Source: Uranotaenia lowii
Taxonomy: Eukaryota > Arthropoda > Insecta > Diptera > Culicidae
Reading direction: 5' to 3'
Assembly (NCBI RefSeq): GCF_029784155.1
Contig: NC_073692.1
Coordinates: 317,619,141-317,683,140, forward strand
Length of the DNA: 64,000 nucleotides
The notes under the pieces are model-generated. The model made no database searches and was not told the DNA's origin. It worked only from the letters and a program-made list of their open reading frames with translations. Below are positions 54,770-64,000 of the stretch, in pieces. A program made the position numbers and the translations under genes. Positions within the stretch are counted from its first letter, which is position 1. Every line of letters begins with the position of its first letter.

Positions 54770-55068
54770 ACGAAGTTACGGTCTTCGGCAAATTTGTTCA
54801 ACGGAGAATTTCCTTTACAGAATTTATAAATTGGCACAAAAACCAATAGCAGGCTAAGTTCCACGCGAAAAATAGAAATGATGTTGATTTTTTAGTACAA
54901 AATATTCAGATTTCTCAAACAAACCTAAAAGTGAAAATTTACTCAATCGAACGTTACTTTAAAATTCTTAAAAAATCATTGATGAATTTTGAACCAAAAC
55001 GAGGTCTTAAAAACCCTAGGAATGGAGATATTAAAAAATGACTCCAAATAGGCTCAGTCTACTGTCAC
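54770..55068 (-). repeat. Palindromic foldback family, single-arm copy D
   Basis: Same family as 17805-19155, reading like the reverse arm: AATTTATAAATTGGCACAAA, AAACCTAAAAGTGAAAATTT, and the end GGCTCAGTCTACTGT matching the TAGACTGAG terminal. Only one arm is present. Confidence 0.62.
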
Positions 55069-55237
55069 ACACTTATCAACAGAAAAAAATAAAATATTTG
55101 AGATTTTAAAAACTATGGTGGATGAATTAGAGCAAAACATGAAATCCTGCTTTGTGTTTAAAATTTTAATTTAGTTCCAAATTTAATTATTTATTAAGTC
55201 AAACTATGTAGACTACAATACTTAAAACTACTTAAAA

Positions 55238-58150
55238 CTAATGTAAGCTATTTTGTTGTTCTATGAAGTTGTTTTTGAATGCCTTTTTTAATTGTGTTTT
55301 GTTCATCGCTACGTCTATAATTTCACTTTGTAAATTGTATTTGTACATCATTTGATTAATAGGTTGATGTTTTGCATAGTCTTTGTCGTAAAGTTTAATG
55401 TAGAACAAATGTTTATTTCTTAATGGACGGGAGGGTGCGTAAAAATTCAGTTTTGAAAGTAATTCAGGACTGTCTATTCTTTGTGTAACAACATCATTTA
55501 CAAATGCAATTTGGGGAAATTCTCTGCGTTTACTGAGAGGTTCTATATCAATAAGCTTACAACGAGATTCATACGATGGCAGAGGAAAAGTGGTCCAATT
55601 TATTTTACGTAGCGCATATAACAAAAATTGTTTTTGAACTGATTCGAGACGTTGCTCGTGAATATTTGAATAAGGATTCCATATGATGCTACAATACTCC
55701 AGTATCGAACGAACATAGGATATATAAAGTGATTTTATGGTGTATGGGTCTTGAAAGTGTTTGCTGAAACGTTTTACAAATCCTAGCATGCAATTTGCTT
55801 TATTGATGATATTGTTCTGATGTTCTACAAACGTGAGTTTTGAATCCAGTATGACGCCGAGATCCCTTACAATTTTGCTTTTTTGTACTGGTTGATTGCC
55901 TAATTTTGTTTCAATGATGGGGTAACTTTGCTTTCTGCTAAATGATATAGAGTTGCATTTTTTAACATTCAATTGAAGTAAACTTTTGTTGCACCATTCA
56001 AAGAAAACATTGATTTCGTTTTGAAATGTTTCAACATCTTCGGTTGTTTTTATTTTCAGAAATAGTTTAATATCGTCGGCGTATATTAGGTATTCAATCC
56101 GTTTTAGAATAAAGGAAATGTCGTTAACGAACAGTATGAAAAGGAGAGGTCCTAAATGAGACCCCTGAGGCACATCAGAGGTCACAGCTACAGATTTGGA
56201 TAATTCGTTCTGGAAACGAACGATTTGTGTTCGATCAGTTAAATATGATTGTAACCAGGAGAGAAGATTTGGATGAAAGCCAATTTTTTTTAATTTGAAG
56301 ATTAAAAGGGGTATGTCAATGCGATCAAAGGCTTTGCTAAAGTCGGTATAAATAGCCTCAACATGAAAGCCTTTGCTCTTAGAATCGATAACGTATGTAA
56401 CGAATTCGAGAAGATTTGATGCTGTAGAGCGCCCTTTGAAGAAACCATGTTGTTTACTCGTTATAATATTTTTTACTTGTTGATAAATTTTTTCATTTAT
56501 TATTGATTCAAAAAGTTTTGGGATGCAAGACAAAATAGCTATTCCTCTATAATTTCGTACATCTGATTTTTTTCCGGACTTAAAAATCGGAATTAAAAAA
56601 GATTTTTTCCAAAACTTGGGTACTTTTCTATAATTTAATGACATATTAAAAAGAATCAGAAGAGGCTCTGTCAATTCGGCCGCCAAGTTTTTAAGGAAAC
56701 ATGGGGGAAGTCCATCAGGCCCTGCTCCTTTGGAAGCATCAAGTTTTCTAAGTCCTTCGGAAACATTATTGTAATCAATTTCATTGACCTGAATGTCACA
56801 CGCTAAATCTGGAGTGACTGAAAAGTATTCCCTATCTCGGTCAGCCTCAGTGAAAGAAGTGTACACTTCTTGAAAAAATGTTGCAAATAAGTAAGAAATT
56901 TCCAGTGGATTATTTCCAATGCTTCCGTCAAGTGTCAATTGAGTAGGGAAGTTTGAATTTTTCATCTGCTTTTTAGTATAGCCAAAGAACGCTTTCGGGT
57001 TTTGTTTAATTTCTTTTTCAATTTTCTGATTGTATTTTTCAAAAGAACTTTTTATACATGAATTAAGCTGGTTGCATAAATTTATATAATTTTGATGATT
57101 TGTAACACTTCTATCACTTCTGTAGACTTTATGAGCTTTTTGCTTCCTATTTTGTAAGTTTTTCAAATCCTTGTTATACCAGACAGGGTGTTTAGAGCTG
57201 TAGGACCGTCTTTTAAATTTTGAAGGAACATAACTGTTTATTAGATTAATCATTATGTTATAAAAGGTTTCTACTGTTGTATCGACATTTCCTTCATTCT
57301 TCAATACACTTGACCACTCTATATTAATTAGTTCTAGTTTCAATAGTTCGAAGTTTGAATTCTGATAGTCTGGCATTTCCTCGTATTCCCAGTCGCGAGG
57401 TTTGGCACAGTTATGGATAAAGAGCGAGTATTCTATCGCTTTGTGAAATGCTTCGTTTTTCCATAGTGGATCAGCCGATTCGTTTACGCAAAAGTCTTCT
57501 GTACAGTTAGTAAAAAGTAGATCAAGATAATTATTGTTACTATTTTTAACATGATTTACTTGGTTTAAGCCTAAAATAGAAGCTTTGCCGAAGATTAATT
57601 GTAACGTTTCGTTTTCGCCTACGACTGGAAGTAGAATTGCTTCATTGTCATCATCCAAAATAAAGTCAGCGTTGCGTTGATTGAAATCGCCATAAATATG
57701 TAATTTTGCTTCCGGTTGTTCAGCTAATGTATTTTCAAGAATTTGGAAGAATAATTCAAAATAATGTGAAGTGGCATATTCAGGTGGAAAGTACACGGAA
57801 GCAAAAATGTGCATTTCTTTTGCCAATAATGTTTTTACAAAGATAGAATCAAATTCAGTATATGTTTGCGTTGTAATTTCTTCTGAGGGAAAAATAGAAT
57901 CCAAAGCTACAAGAACGCCGCCACCTGACTTTTTTTTGGACAAAGCTAAATTTCTATCGTTGCGGAACACATTAAACCTCGAACCGAAAACTTCTTCACT
58001 GTTAACGCTAGCGTCCCAGCTAGTTTCAGTAAAGAGAACAATTTGAAAAGAGGAGCCTAAAAGTTTCAAGCTTATTTCCTTCATTTTTACCGCGCTTCTC
58101 ATACGGTTCACATTTTGGCAATAAGCTAGAATTTCGATCGAAGATCTAGT
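55238..58150 (-). CDS. LINE-J ORF2: APE endonuclease and reverse transcriptase
   Basis: 957 codons are open from a GTG at 58111; in-frame coding continues upstream (SSIEILAYCQNVNRMRSAVK) and includes the usual endonuclease start with its catalytic Asn, so translation must begin above 58111. Endonuclease motifs: IVLFTETSWD (Glu), KKSGGGVLVALD, IYGDFNQRNADF, LDLLFTNC and EAFHKAIEYSLF, where the family's S-D-H appears as A-F-H. RT motifs: DASKGAGPDGLPPCFLKN, KKSDVRNYRGIAILSCIPKL, KQHGFFKGRSTASNLLEF, IYTDFSKAFDRIDIPLLIFK, VTSDVPQGSHLGPLLF, YLIYADDIKLFLKI, LLQLNVKKCNSISFSRK, VRDLGVILDSKLTF. A C-terminal domain (MLGFVKRFSKHFQDPYTIKS) follows; no RNase H. All RT catalytic Asp residues are present. 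Confidence 0.92.
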   Translation of the reverse strand, partial: TRSSIEILAYCQNVNRMRSAVKMKEISLKLLGSSFQIVLFTETSWDASVNSEEVFGSRFNVFRNDRNLALSKKKSGGGVLVALDSIFPSEEITTQTYTEFDSIFVKTLLAKEMHIFASVYFPPEYATSHYFELFFQILENTLAEQPEAKLHIYGDFNQRNADFILDDDNEAILLPVVGENETLQLIFGKASILGLNQVNHVKNSNNNYLDLLFTNCTEDFCVNESADPLWKNEAFHKAIEYSLFIHNCAKPRDWEYEEMPDYQNSNFELLKLELINIEWSSVLKNEGNVDTTVETFYNIMINLINSYVPSKFKRRSYSSKHPVWYNKDLKNLQNRKQKAHKVYRSDRSVTNHQNYINLCNQLNSCIKSSFEKYNQKIEKEIKQNPKAFFGYTKKQMKNSNFPTQLTLDGSIGNNPLEISYLFATFFQEVYTSFTEADRDREYFSVTPDLACDIQVNEIDYNNVSEGLRKLDASKGAGPDGLPPCFLKNLAAELTEPLLILFNMSLNYRKVPKFWKKSFLIPIFKSGKKSDVRNYRGIAILSCIPKLFESIINEKIYQQVKNIITSKQHGFFKGRSTASNLLEFVTYVIDSKSKGFHVEAIYTDFSKAFDRIDIPLLIFKLKKIGFHPNLLSWLQSYLTDRTQIVRFQNELSKSVAVTSDVPQGSHLGPLLFILFVNDISFILKRIEYLIYADDIKLFLKIKTTEDVETFQNEINVFFEWCNKSLLQLNVKKCNSISFSRKQSYPIIETKLGNQPVQKSKIVRDLGVILDSKLTFVEHQNNIINKANCMLGFVKRFSKHFQDPYTIKSLYISYVRSILEYCSIIWNPYSNIHEQRLESVQKQFLLYALRKINWTTFPLPSYESRCKLIDIEPLSKRREFPQIAFVNDVVTQRIDSPELLSKLNFYAPSRPLRNKHLFYIKLYDKDYAKHQPINQMMYKYNLQSEIIDVAMNKTQLKKAFKNNFIEQQNSLH

Positions 58151-58152
58151 AC

Positions 58153-58617
58153 CTACATTGGCACGCGTCGTTGGGGCAGAAAATTATATTGCCCATACAT
58201 TACCGGGTAATCAAACGCCGTGGGAGCCGTTGGAGCGCGATGGCAGCATGGGGCAGCAAACGGTGTGACGTACGGGTTGGGAAACGGATAGGCAAACGTC
58301 GCTTGTGGGGAGACAGGTGGCACTGAAGGCGTCATGTTTCCGTTATGATTCGTTGGCAAATTTGATGGGACGGCAGGTACAGTAATTCTCGGACGTCTTT
58401 TACGGCGCGGTGATACTTCAGGCGAAGAATTCGTTGGCAAATTTGGTGGGACGGTGGGTGCAGTAATTACCGAACGTCTATTACGGCGTGGTGACGGCAC
58501 GGGGCTTGGTGTTCCTCGAACGTTGTCCTTTGGAGGGTTTAAAGTTTCACCCCTTATAAATTGGATACCTCGTTTGCTTCTGCGTTTACTGGGGCTGGCT
58601 GCCCCAGTAAATGCCAT
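58153..58617 (-). CDS. LINE-J ORF1: short Arg/Pro-rich protein
   Basis: 154 codons ending at a TAG at 58153-58155. The protein is basic and Pro-rich, with SPSKRRSKRG near the N-terminus and a duplicated block: SPRRNRRSVITAPTVPPNLP and SPRRKRRPRITVPAVPSNLP, about 30 residues apart. The C-terminus is aromatic and Pro-rich (FAYPFPNPYVTPFAAP). There is no CCHC knuckle, RRM or coiled coil, unusual for a LINE ORF1. By position it should bind element RNA; the basic clusters could serve nuclear import or RNA contact (inference). ORF2 lies in the -1 frame and its coding overlaps the ORF1 end, so expression may use frameshifting or reinitiation at the CCAATGTAG stop. Confidence 0.7.
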   Translation of the reverse strand: MAFTGAASPSKRRSKRGIQFIRGETLNPPKDNVRGTPSPVPSPRRNRRSVITAPTVPPNLPTNSSPEVSPRRKRRPRITVPAVPSNLPTNHNGNMTPSVPPVSPQATFAYPFPNPYVTPFAAPCCHRAPTAPTAFDYPVMYGQYNFLPQRRVPM

Positions 58618-58700
58618 TGGGAAACTTTCAAATCATAAATTATGCATCGAATTACATAATGAACCAAATATTTTAAAACTTTTTTTGTGTTGCTTATGAA

Positions 58701-60129
58701 AAAACCTTTCAAAATATTAAAAAAAATTAAAATTCTCTTAACTTACCACGCAATTGAATCGATGGAATACTCATTTTTCAATGAGGTCATACAAACCTGA
58801 ACGTAAGAAGCTCGAATCTCAATGGTTTGTTGTGAACATGGAAAATTTGCTTTCGGATACTTGAATAAAAAAGATATTACATCACTTTGAAATAATGTTT
58901 TACCCTTTATTTTTGCGCAATAGGTTTCAGTCTTATAACAACTTATGTTCGAACAGAATGAGATTGTATGGCATGCGTGTTGTCCTCAGAAAGTGTTATA
59001 ATTTGTTCTCTCTCTTGTTTCTAGATCCTTGATTTGATTCTTCTCTCTTCCAATAAATTACGTCATTCATAGCTTTGCAGCATTGGCTGATTGTTTTTAT
59101 GTTAATAAAAAAAACTATCCAACTCATTGTCATTCCCGTTTTCGAATCACATTTCTTTCACAAGACTTCTCTTCACGTTTTCCGTTTTGGTTATCAATTT
59201 TATAGAAGTGTTTTCCTTTCTCTTAATTTTTTTAAAGTGCGAACTTGAATTCTTTCTAGAAAAAGATGACTGTATTGCGTTTGTGAGCTGATTTTTCTTC
59301 TTACTTTATTTTTTTTGTTCAGCTTATTTAGAACGTACCGTTTAAGAAATATATTGGTAGAGAAATAGCGTATTTTTTCATCCATAATGTAGTTTCATTT
59401 TTTTTACCTAACCCTACAAGTTTCAGTTGTTGTTTTTTTTCTTTCAAAAAAGTAAACGAGATTATATCACTTTGTTGACTCGTAATTTAGTTATTGTTTT
59501 TTTTTATCTCATTTCAATAAGTACGGATAACGATTGCTTTGAAAGTTTTTCATCAGATTTTGTTTGCCTATAATTTATTAACGAAATCTTGTTAAAACAA
59601 AAACATTTTTCCCTATCGACGTAAACTTAAACACTAATATGGCAAAGGAAGCTTACAGATGGCTTGGCTTTAAACAAAACAGGAAAGATTGGGGAAACAT
59701 ATATTTATATCTTTTTTTAAGAAGCTATGTCGTGTTTTAATCATTAGTAAGGTTATTTACATTATTGCATCTTTCGATGGACAAAAACTGTACAATTTGA
59801 TTAAAGTTTTGTGGGAATTTCATTTTTTCTCGGTGACTTACAAATATGAAAATGGTCTGTACAAAATAGATTATATTCTTCGTGTTTTTGTTGCTGTTAC
59901 TGTTGCTGTTTTTGTTTGTGAATAAGTTTATTTTAACTATACTACTTATTATAAACTATTTTTTATTATGATTCTGTTATGTTTTCGTCGCTTACAACGG
60001 GTGAATATGAATTGTCTTTTGTGAGAATGCTTTATTCGGTTGTGGTGAACATTTTATCAATTTCCATTTCAATCATAACTATATTATGAAATGATGAACG
60101 ATTCAATCGGTGTAAATATAAAATGAACC
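58701..60129 (-). other. AT-rich sequence, possible host 3' UTR
   Basis: Very AT-rich with many T and A runs and no coding frame. If the exon at 60130-60237 is real, this is its 3' untranslated region on minus. Several AATAAA-like sites exist; none stands out. Confidence 0.35.
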
Positions 60130-60237
60130 CTACAAATTCATTTTCTTTTCTTTCTCTGACTTGACTATTTGCGATTGTAAATGATTGTTATGCAACGTTG
60201 GTGTTTCAGTTTTCAATGGTCGATTTAGGCCTGTGAT
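60130..60237 (-). CDS. Candidate last coding exon of a host gene
   Basis: On minus a strong splice acceptor, TTTTTTTTGTTTTCAG (60238-60253), is followed by ATCACAGGCCTAAATCGACC and an open frame of 35 codons to TAG at 60130-60132: ITGLNRPLKTETPTLHNNHL, then QSQIVKSEKEKKMNL. The other two frames close within 30 bases. The tail is hydrophilic and ends in a Lys/Glu cluster, plausible for a protein C-terminus. I do not recognise the protein. The upstream intron would contain the GAGTTCA array. Confidence 0.38.
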   Translation of the reverse strand: MTGLNRPLKTETPTLHNNHLQSQIVKSEKEKKMNL

Positions 60238-60264
60238 CTGAAAACAAAAAAAATCACTTCAAAA

Positions 60265-63200
60265 TAAGTTCAGTTTGGTTTTCTGAGATTTCCATTCTGG
60301 ATTTTCAGTGCTCATATCGGTGTTTTTGAATTTCAAGTTCGAGTGTTAAGTTCATAATTCTGAGTTCTCTTTATGTTGAATTTTCAGATTTTAAAGGTCA
60401 AAATTCAGAGTACAAAGTTCAAAGTTCTGAATTCAAAGTTTGAAGTTCAGAATGCATAGTACTAACTTTTGAGTTCAATATTCATTCATAGTTCAGAATT
60501 GAAAGGTTTGAGTTTTGAGTGTCGAAATTTGAGATCTTTGTTTCGAATTCTCAATTCTACGTTTTGAGTTCATTGTTTAGAGTTCAGATCTTAGAATTCC
60601 GAATTCAAAGTTCAGATTTCAGAATTCAAAGCTCTTAGTTTTGAAATTAAAGTTCCAAGTTCTGAATTTAAAAATTGAAGTTCGAAACTCAGAGTTCAGA
60701 GTTCTGAGTTTAGAGCTCAGATTTCAGAGTTAAGAAATTAATAGATTAGAGTTTAGAGTTCAGAGTTTAAAGCTCAGGTTCGGATTTTACAGATCAAAGT
60801 TCAGATCAGAGAGCAGCATTGGTGCAGAGTTCTGAGTTCAAAGTTTAGAATTCAAATTTCAGAGCTCAGATTTAGAGTTCAGATTTAAAAGATCAATGTA
60901 AAGGAAGCAGAGTTCTGAGTTTAAAGTTCGAAGCTTAGAGCACAGAGTTCGGGATTCAGAGCTCGGAGTTCAGAGTGCAGAGTTCTAAGTTCTGATTTCA
61001 GATTTCAGGTTTCAGAGTTCAGGTTTCACAGATGAGCTCAGAGATTAGAGTTTAGAGCCCTGGATTTATTGTTCATAATTCGGAGTTCAAAGAAAAAAGT
61101 TCAAAGTTCTTTTTTTTTCATCAACGAGAACGAGAACCTCCAAAGAAAAAGGAGTTCGAAGTTCATAGCTCAGATTCAGTGTTCAAAGATTAGAGTTCAG
61201 AGTTCAGAGCTCAAAATTCAGAGCTTCGAGTTCAAGGTATAGATTTAAGACTTCAGAGTTCAGAGTTCTAAGCTATGAGTTCAGATTTCAGAGATCAAAG
61301 TTCATAGTTCAAAATTAAAAGTTCACAGTTCTGAGTTCAAAGTGCGAAGTTCAGAGTTCAGATTTAAGAGATCAAAGTTCAGAGTATCGGAATCTGTGTT
61401 AAAAACTCAAAGATCAGAGTTTGAAGTTTTGAATTCTGAAATCTTCAGCTCCCAGTTTCTAGTTGTGTTTTGAGTTCTTACTATTAAATTTTTAGATCTT
61501 TGTTTTGAATCCTCAATTCTGGGTTTTGAGTTCCGAGTTCAGAGTAAAGAATTCAAATTTCAAAATTTAGATTTCAGAGCTCAAAGCTTTAAGTTTTTAG
61601 TTCAAAGGTCGCAGTTAAAAATTCAAAATTCAGAGTGCAGAGTTCTGAGTTCTAAGTTTAAAGGACAGAGTAAAGATTTCAGAGCTCAAAACTCTGAGAT
61701 CAGTGCTACGAGTTCTGAATTAAACGTTCAATGTTCGGAATTCAAAGCTTATGAGCTCAGAGTCCAGAGTTCAGAGTTCAGAACTCACAGTTCAGAATTC
61801 AGAGCTCAAAATTCTGAGTATGGAGTTATGAATTTAAAGTTCATAGTCCAGAGCGCAGAGTTAAAAGCTCAGAATTCAGAACATCAGAGCTCTTAATTCT
61901 AAGTGTAGAATTTAGTGTTCAGAGTTCATAATTGAGAGGACAAAATTCAGAGTTAAGAGTTCTGAGTTTAAAGCTCAAAGTTCTGAGTTTGGAGTTTTAA
62001 ATTCCAAAATCTTCAGTTTCCAGTTTCTAGCTGTGTTTTGAGTTCTGAGTATTGTATTTGGAGATATAGGTTTTGAATTATCTTTTTGGGTTTTTGATTC
62101 AGAGTTCAGAGTTCAGAGTTTTATTTGAAAGATCAGATATCAGAATTCTAAGTCATGAATTTCAAAGTGCTGTGTTCAAAGTTCGAAGTTCAAAGCTCAA
62201 AATTCAGAGTGCAGAGTACAAAGTTATGAGTTTGTTGTTCAGAGTTAAGATTGCAGAGTCCAGATTTCAGAGATAAGAACTCTGAGTTCAGAGTAAAGAG
62301 TTCTGATTTTAATTTTTAAAGTTTAAAGCTTAGAGTTCAAAGTTCAGAGCTTGGAGGGCAGAGTTCTGAGTGTAGAGTTCTGAGTGCAAAGTTTAGAGGC
62401 AGAGTTCAGAGTTGAGATGTCAGAGTTCAGGATGCAGAAATCGGAGTTCAGGTTTCAGATTTCACAATTTATAATTCAAAGTTCTGGATTTATAGTTTAC
62501 AATCCACAGCTCAGAGTTGAATGCTCAGAGTTGAGATCTTTGATTTCAATGTTCGGAGTTCAGAGTACAGACTTCAGTCTTCAGAATGCACAGTTTAAGT
62601 TCGGAGTTAAGAGTTCAGAGTTCAGAGTGCAGAGTACAGAGTACAGAGTTTAGAGTTAAGACTTCAGAATTCATAATTGAGAGATCAAAGTTCACAGTGT
62701 AGAGTTTTGAGTTGAAAGTTCAAAGTTCAGAGTTTGAAGTTTTGAAGTCCGAAATAACCAATTTCCAGTTTCTAGCTGTGAGTTCTGAGTGTTCAATTTT
62801 GCGATCTAAGTTTCAATTCACAATTCTGGGTTTGAATTCTGGATTCAGTGTTCTGAATTCAGATTTTAGAGTTCAGAGTTCAAATTTCAAAGTTCAAATT
62901 TCAGAGCTCAATGCTCGAAGTTTTGAGTTCAAAGCTTAAAGTTCAAAGTTCCGAGTTCAGAATTCAAAGTGATGAGTTCAGAGTTCAGAGTTTTGATTAC
63001 AGAGTTAAAATTTTATAGCTTAGACTCAGTGTTCAGAGGGCTGAGATCTGAATTGAACGTTCTAAGTTTGCAGTGAAAAGCTTAGAGGTCAGAATGCAGA
63101 GTTCTGAGTTCAAAGTGTAAAGTTCAGAGTTAGGAGTTAATGTTTTAGAGTTAAGAATTCATAAATAAGAGTATAAAATTGGGAATTCAGAACTCAGAAT

Positions 63201-64000
63201 TCGGAGTTCTGAAATAAAAATTAAATGTTCTGAATTTAAAGATCAAAGTCTAGAGCTCAGAGTTCAGAAATTCAAATTCAAAATTCAAAGTTCAAAGTTC
63301 TGAGTTCAGAGTTCAGAGTTCTGACTTCATAGTTCATAGTTTAATGTTATAAATGCAAAGTTCGGAGTAAAGAGTTCCGAGTGCAAAAATTTGAGCTAAG
63401 AGTTTAGTGTTCAGGGCTCAGAATTAGAAGTCAAAGTTCAGAGTATTTCGTCCTGAGTTTGAAGCTCAAAGTTCTGAGTTTGCAGTTTTGAATTTTCAAA
63501 TCATATGTTTCCAGTTTAAAGCTGTGTTTTAAGTTCCGAGTGTTGAATTTTGAGATCTATGTTTTAAATTATTTATTTTGGGTTTTGAGTTCAGAGTTCA
63601 GAGTTCGAAGTTCAAATTTCAATGTTCAGGTCTCAGAATTCTAAGTTATGAAGTCAAATTCTAAGTTCAAAGTTATAAAATCAGGGTGCAGAGTCCTGAG
63701 TTGTGAGTTTAGAGTTCAGTGTTAAGATAGCAGAGCTCAGATTTCAGAGTTTAGAAATCTGAGTTCAGAGTTTCTAAACTCTGAAAACTTCTGAGTTTAA
63801 CGTTCAGAGTTCGGAATTCAAAGATTATGAATTCAGAGCTCAGAGGGCAGGGTTCTGAGATCAGTATTCTGGTTTCAATTTCAAGGCTCAGAGTTAAGAG
63901 TTAAGATTTTAGAGTTCAGAAGAGAGTTCAGAGTTCACAGTTCTAGGTTCTGAGTGCAGAGCTCGGAGTGCAGTGTTTTAAGTTTAGAGTTCAGAATTGA
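60265..64000 (+). repeat. Degenerate GAGTTCA satellite array with higher-order repeats
   Basis: At least 3.7 kb, running off the window, of variants of the 7-mer GAGTTCA (also AGATTTC, CAAAGTT, CTGAGTT). Within it a less repetitive anchor recurs: CCAGTTTCTAGCTGTGTTTT...GAGATCTTTGTTTTGAAT...GGGTTTTGAGTTC, at 61451, 62020, 62765 and 63511, with a partial anchor near 60530. The last two intervals are 745 and 746 bp; earlier ones are about 570 and 960 bp. Short open frames inside it are by-products of the repeat. Confidence 0.9.

Larger units (their letters stand above)
55183..58700 (-). mobile_element. LINE-J copy 2, near-complete
   Basis: Minus-strand LINE with short ORF1, long ORF2 and a short 3' region that ends TTGACTTAATAAATAATT, similar to GATTGACGAAATAAATAAA in copy 1. 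The 5' untranslated region begins somewhere above 58617; no target duplication identified. Both ORFs are open, so this may be a young copy. Confidence 0.85.

Noticed and set aside
57771..58046. Plus-strand frame of 91 codons
   Set aside because: Antisense to the conserved LINE-J endonuclease.
62073..62939. Frames of 67-89 codons rich in S-E-F-R-V-Q
   Set aside because: Translations of the GAGTTCA repeat; they follow repeat phase, not selection.

Overview
This is eukaryotic, AT-rich DNA from an insect, most likely a culicid (mosquito-like) dipteran. The reasons are two Tc1/mariner elements with a D,D37E catalytic spacing (a class described from mosquitoes), several RNase H-less CR1/Jockey-type LINEs, an I-clade RNase H fragment, a Penelope-type tail and Helitron-like minisatellites. 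The species call is inference. No host gene can be called with confidence. The window is a dense, multiply nested transposon landscape with three weak host signals: a candidate first exon at 27338-27424 (+), a candidate TATA promoter at 44452 (+), and a candidate last exon at 60130-60237 (-).

Region by region. 1-1000 is bounded by 40-bp inverted repeats. 2775-9083 is a complete LTR retrotransposon shell: apparently identical 510-bp LTRs, 5-bp target duplication CAGTT, primer-binding site and polypurine tract, but no gag or pol. It splits a sequence with faint THAP-like coding. 10532-16500 is one old LINE (LINE-A) with a D,D37E mariner inside its endonuclease (itself carrying an I-clade RNase H fragment) and a second insertion with a 24-bp target duplication. 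16506-17529 is a palindromic tRNA-like insertion. 17805-19155 holds palindromic foldback repeats. 20497-26990 is a LINE (LINE-J) interrupted by a plus-strand LINE-K and a minus-strand LINE-L.

27608-28585 is a second D,D37E mariner. 30814-31030 is a TTAA-flanked MITE, 32689-34389 a hAT-like element with 8-bp target duplication, and 35529-36484 a TA-flanked element. 36985-37675 is a Penelope 3' end with a hammerhead-like motif. 37690-43102 is a Helitron-like minisatellite array split by a 3.7-kb TA-flanked element (38545-42247). That element carries a second tRNA-like insertion (39262-40019) and a probable solo LTR (40528-40969) with heat-shock-element and CCAAT motifs. 48060-49240 is another decayed LINE. 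50128-52762 is LINE-K copy 2 with a long open RT frame. 55183-58640 is LINE-J copy 2 with intact ORF1 and ORF2. From about 60265 to the window end lies a degenerate GAGTTCA array with higher-order structure.

The most interesting signal is the pair of tRNA-like insertions. Both consist of a unit of about 500 bp (500 and 502), joined head-to-tail to part of a second unit, then to an inverted copy that crosses the same unit-to-unit junction, all within short target duplications. They share short motifs and a hairpin at the same place although their sequences are otherwise very different. This is what LINE-mediated integration of a circular or concatemeric RNA of about 500 nt would leave; that reading is inference.
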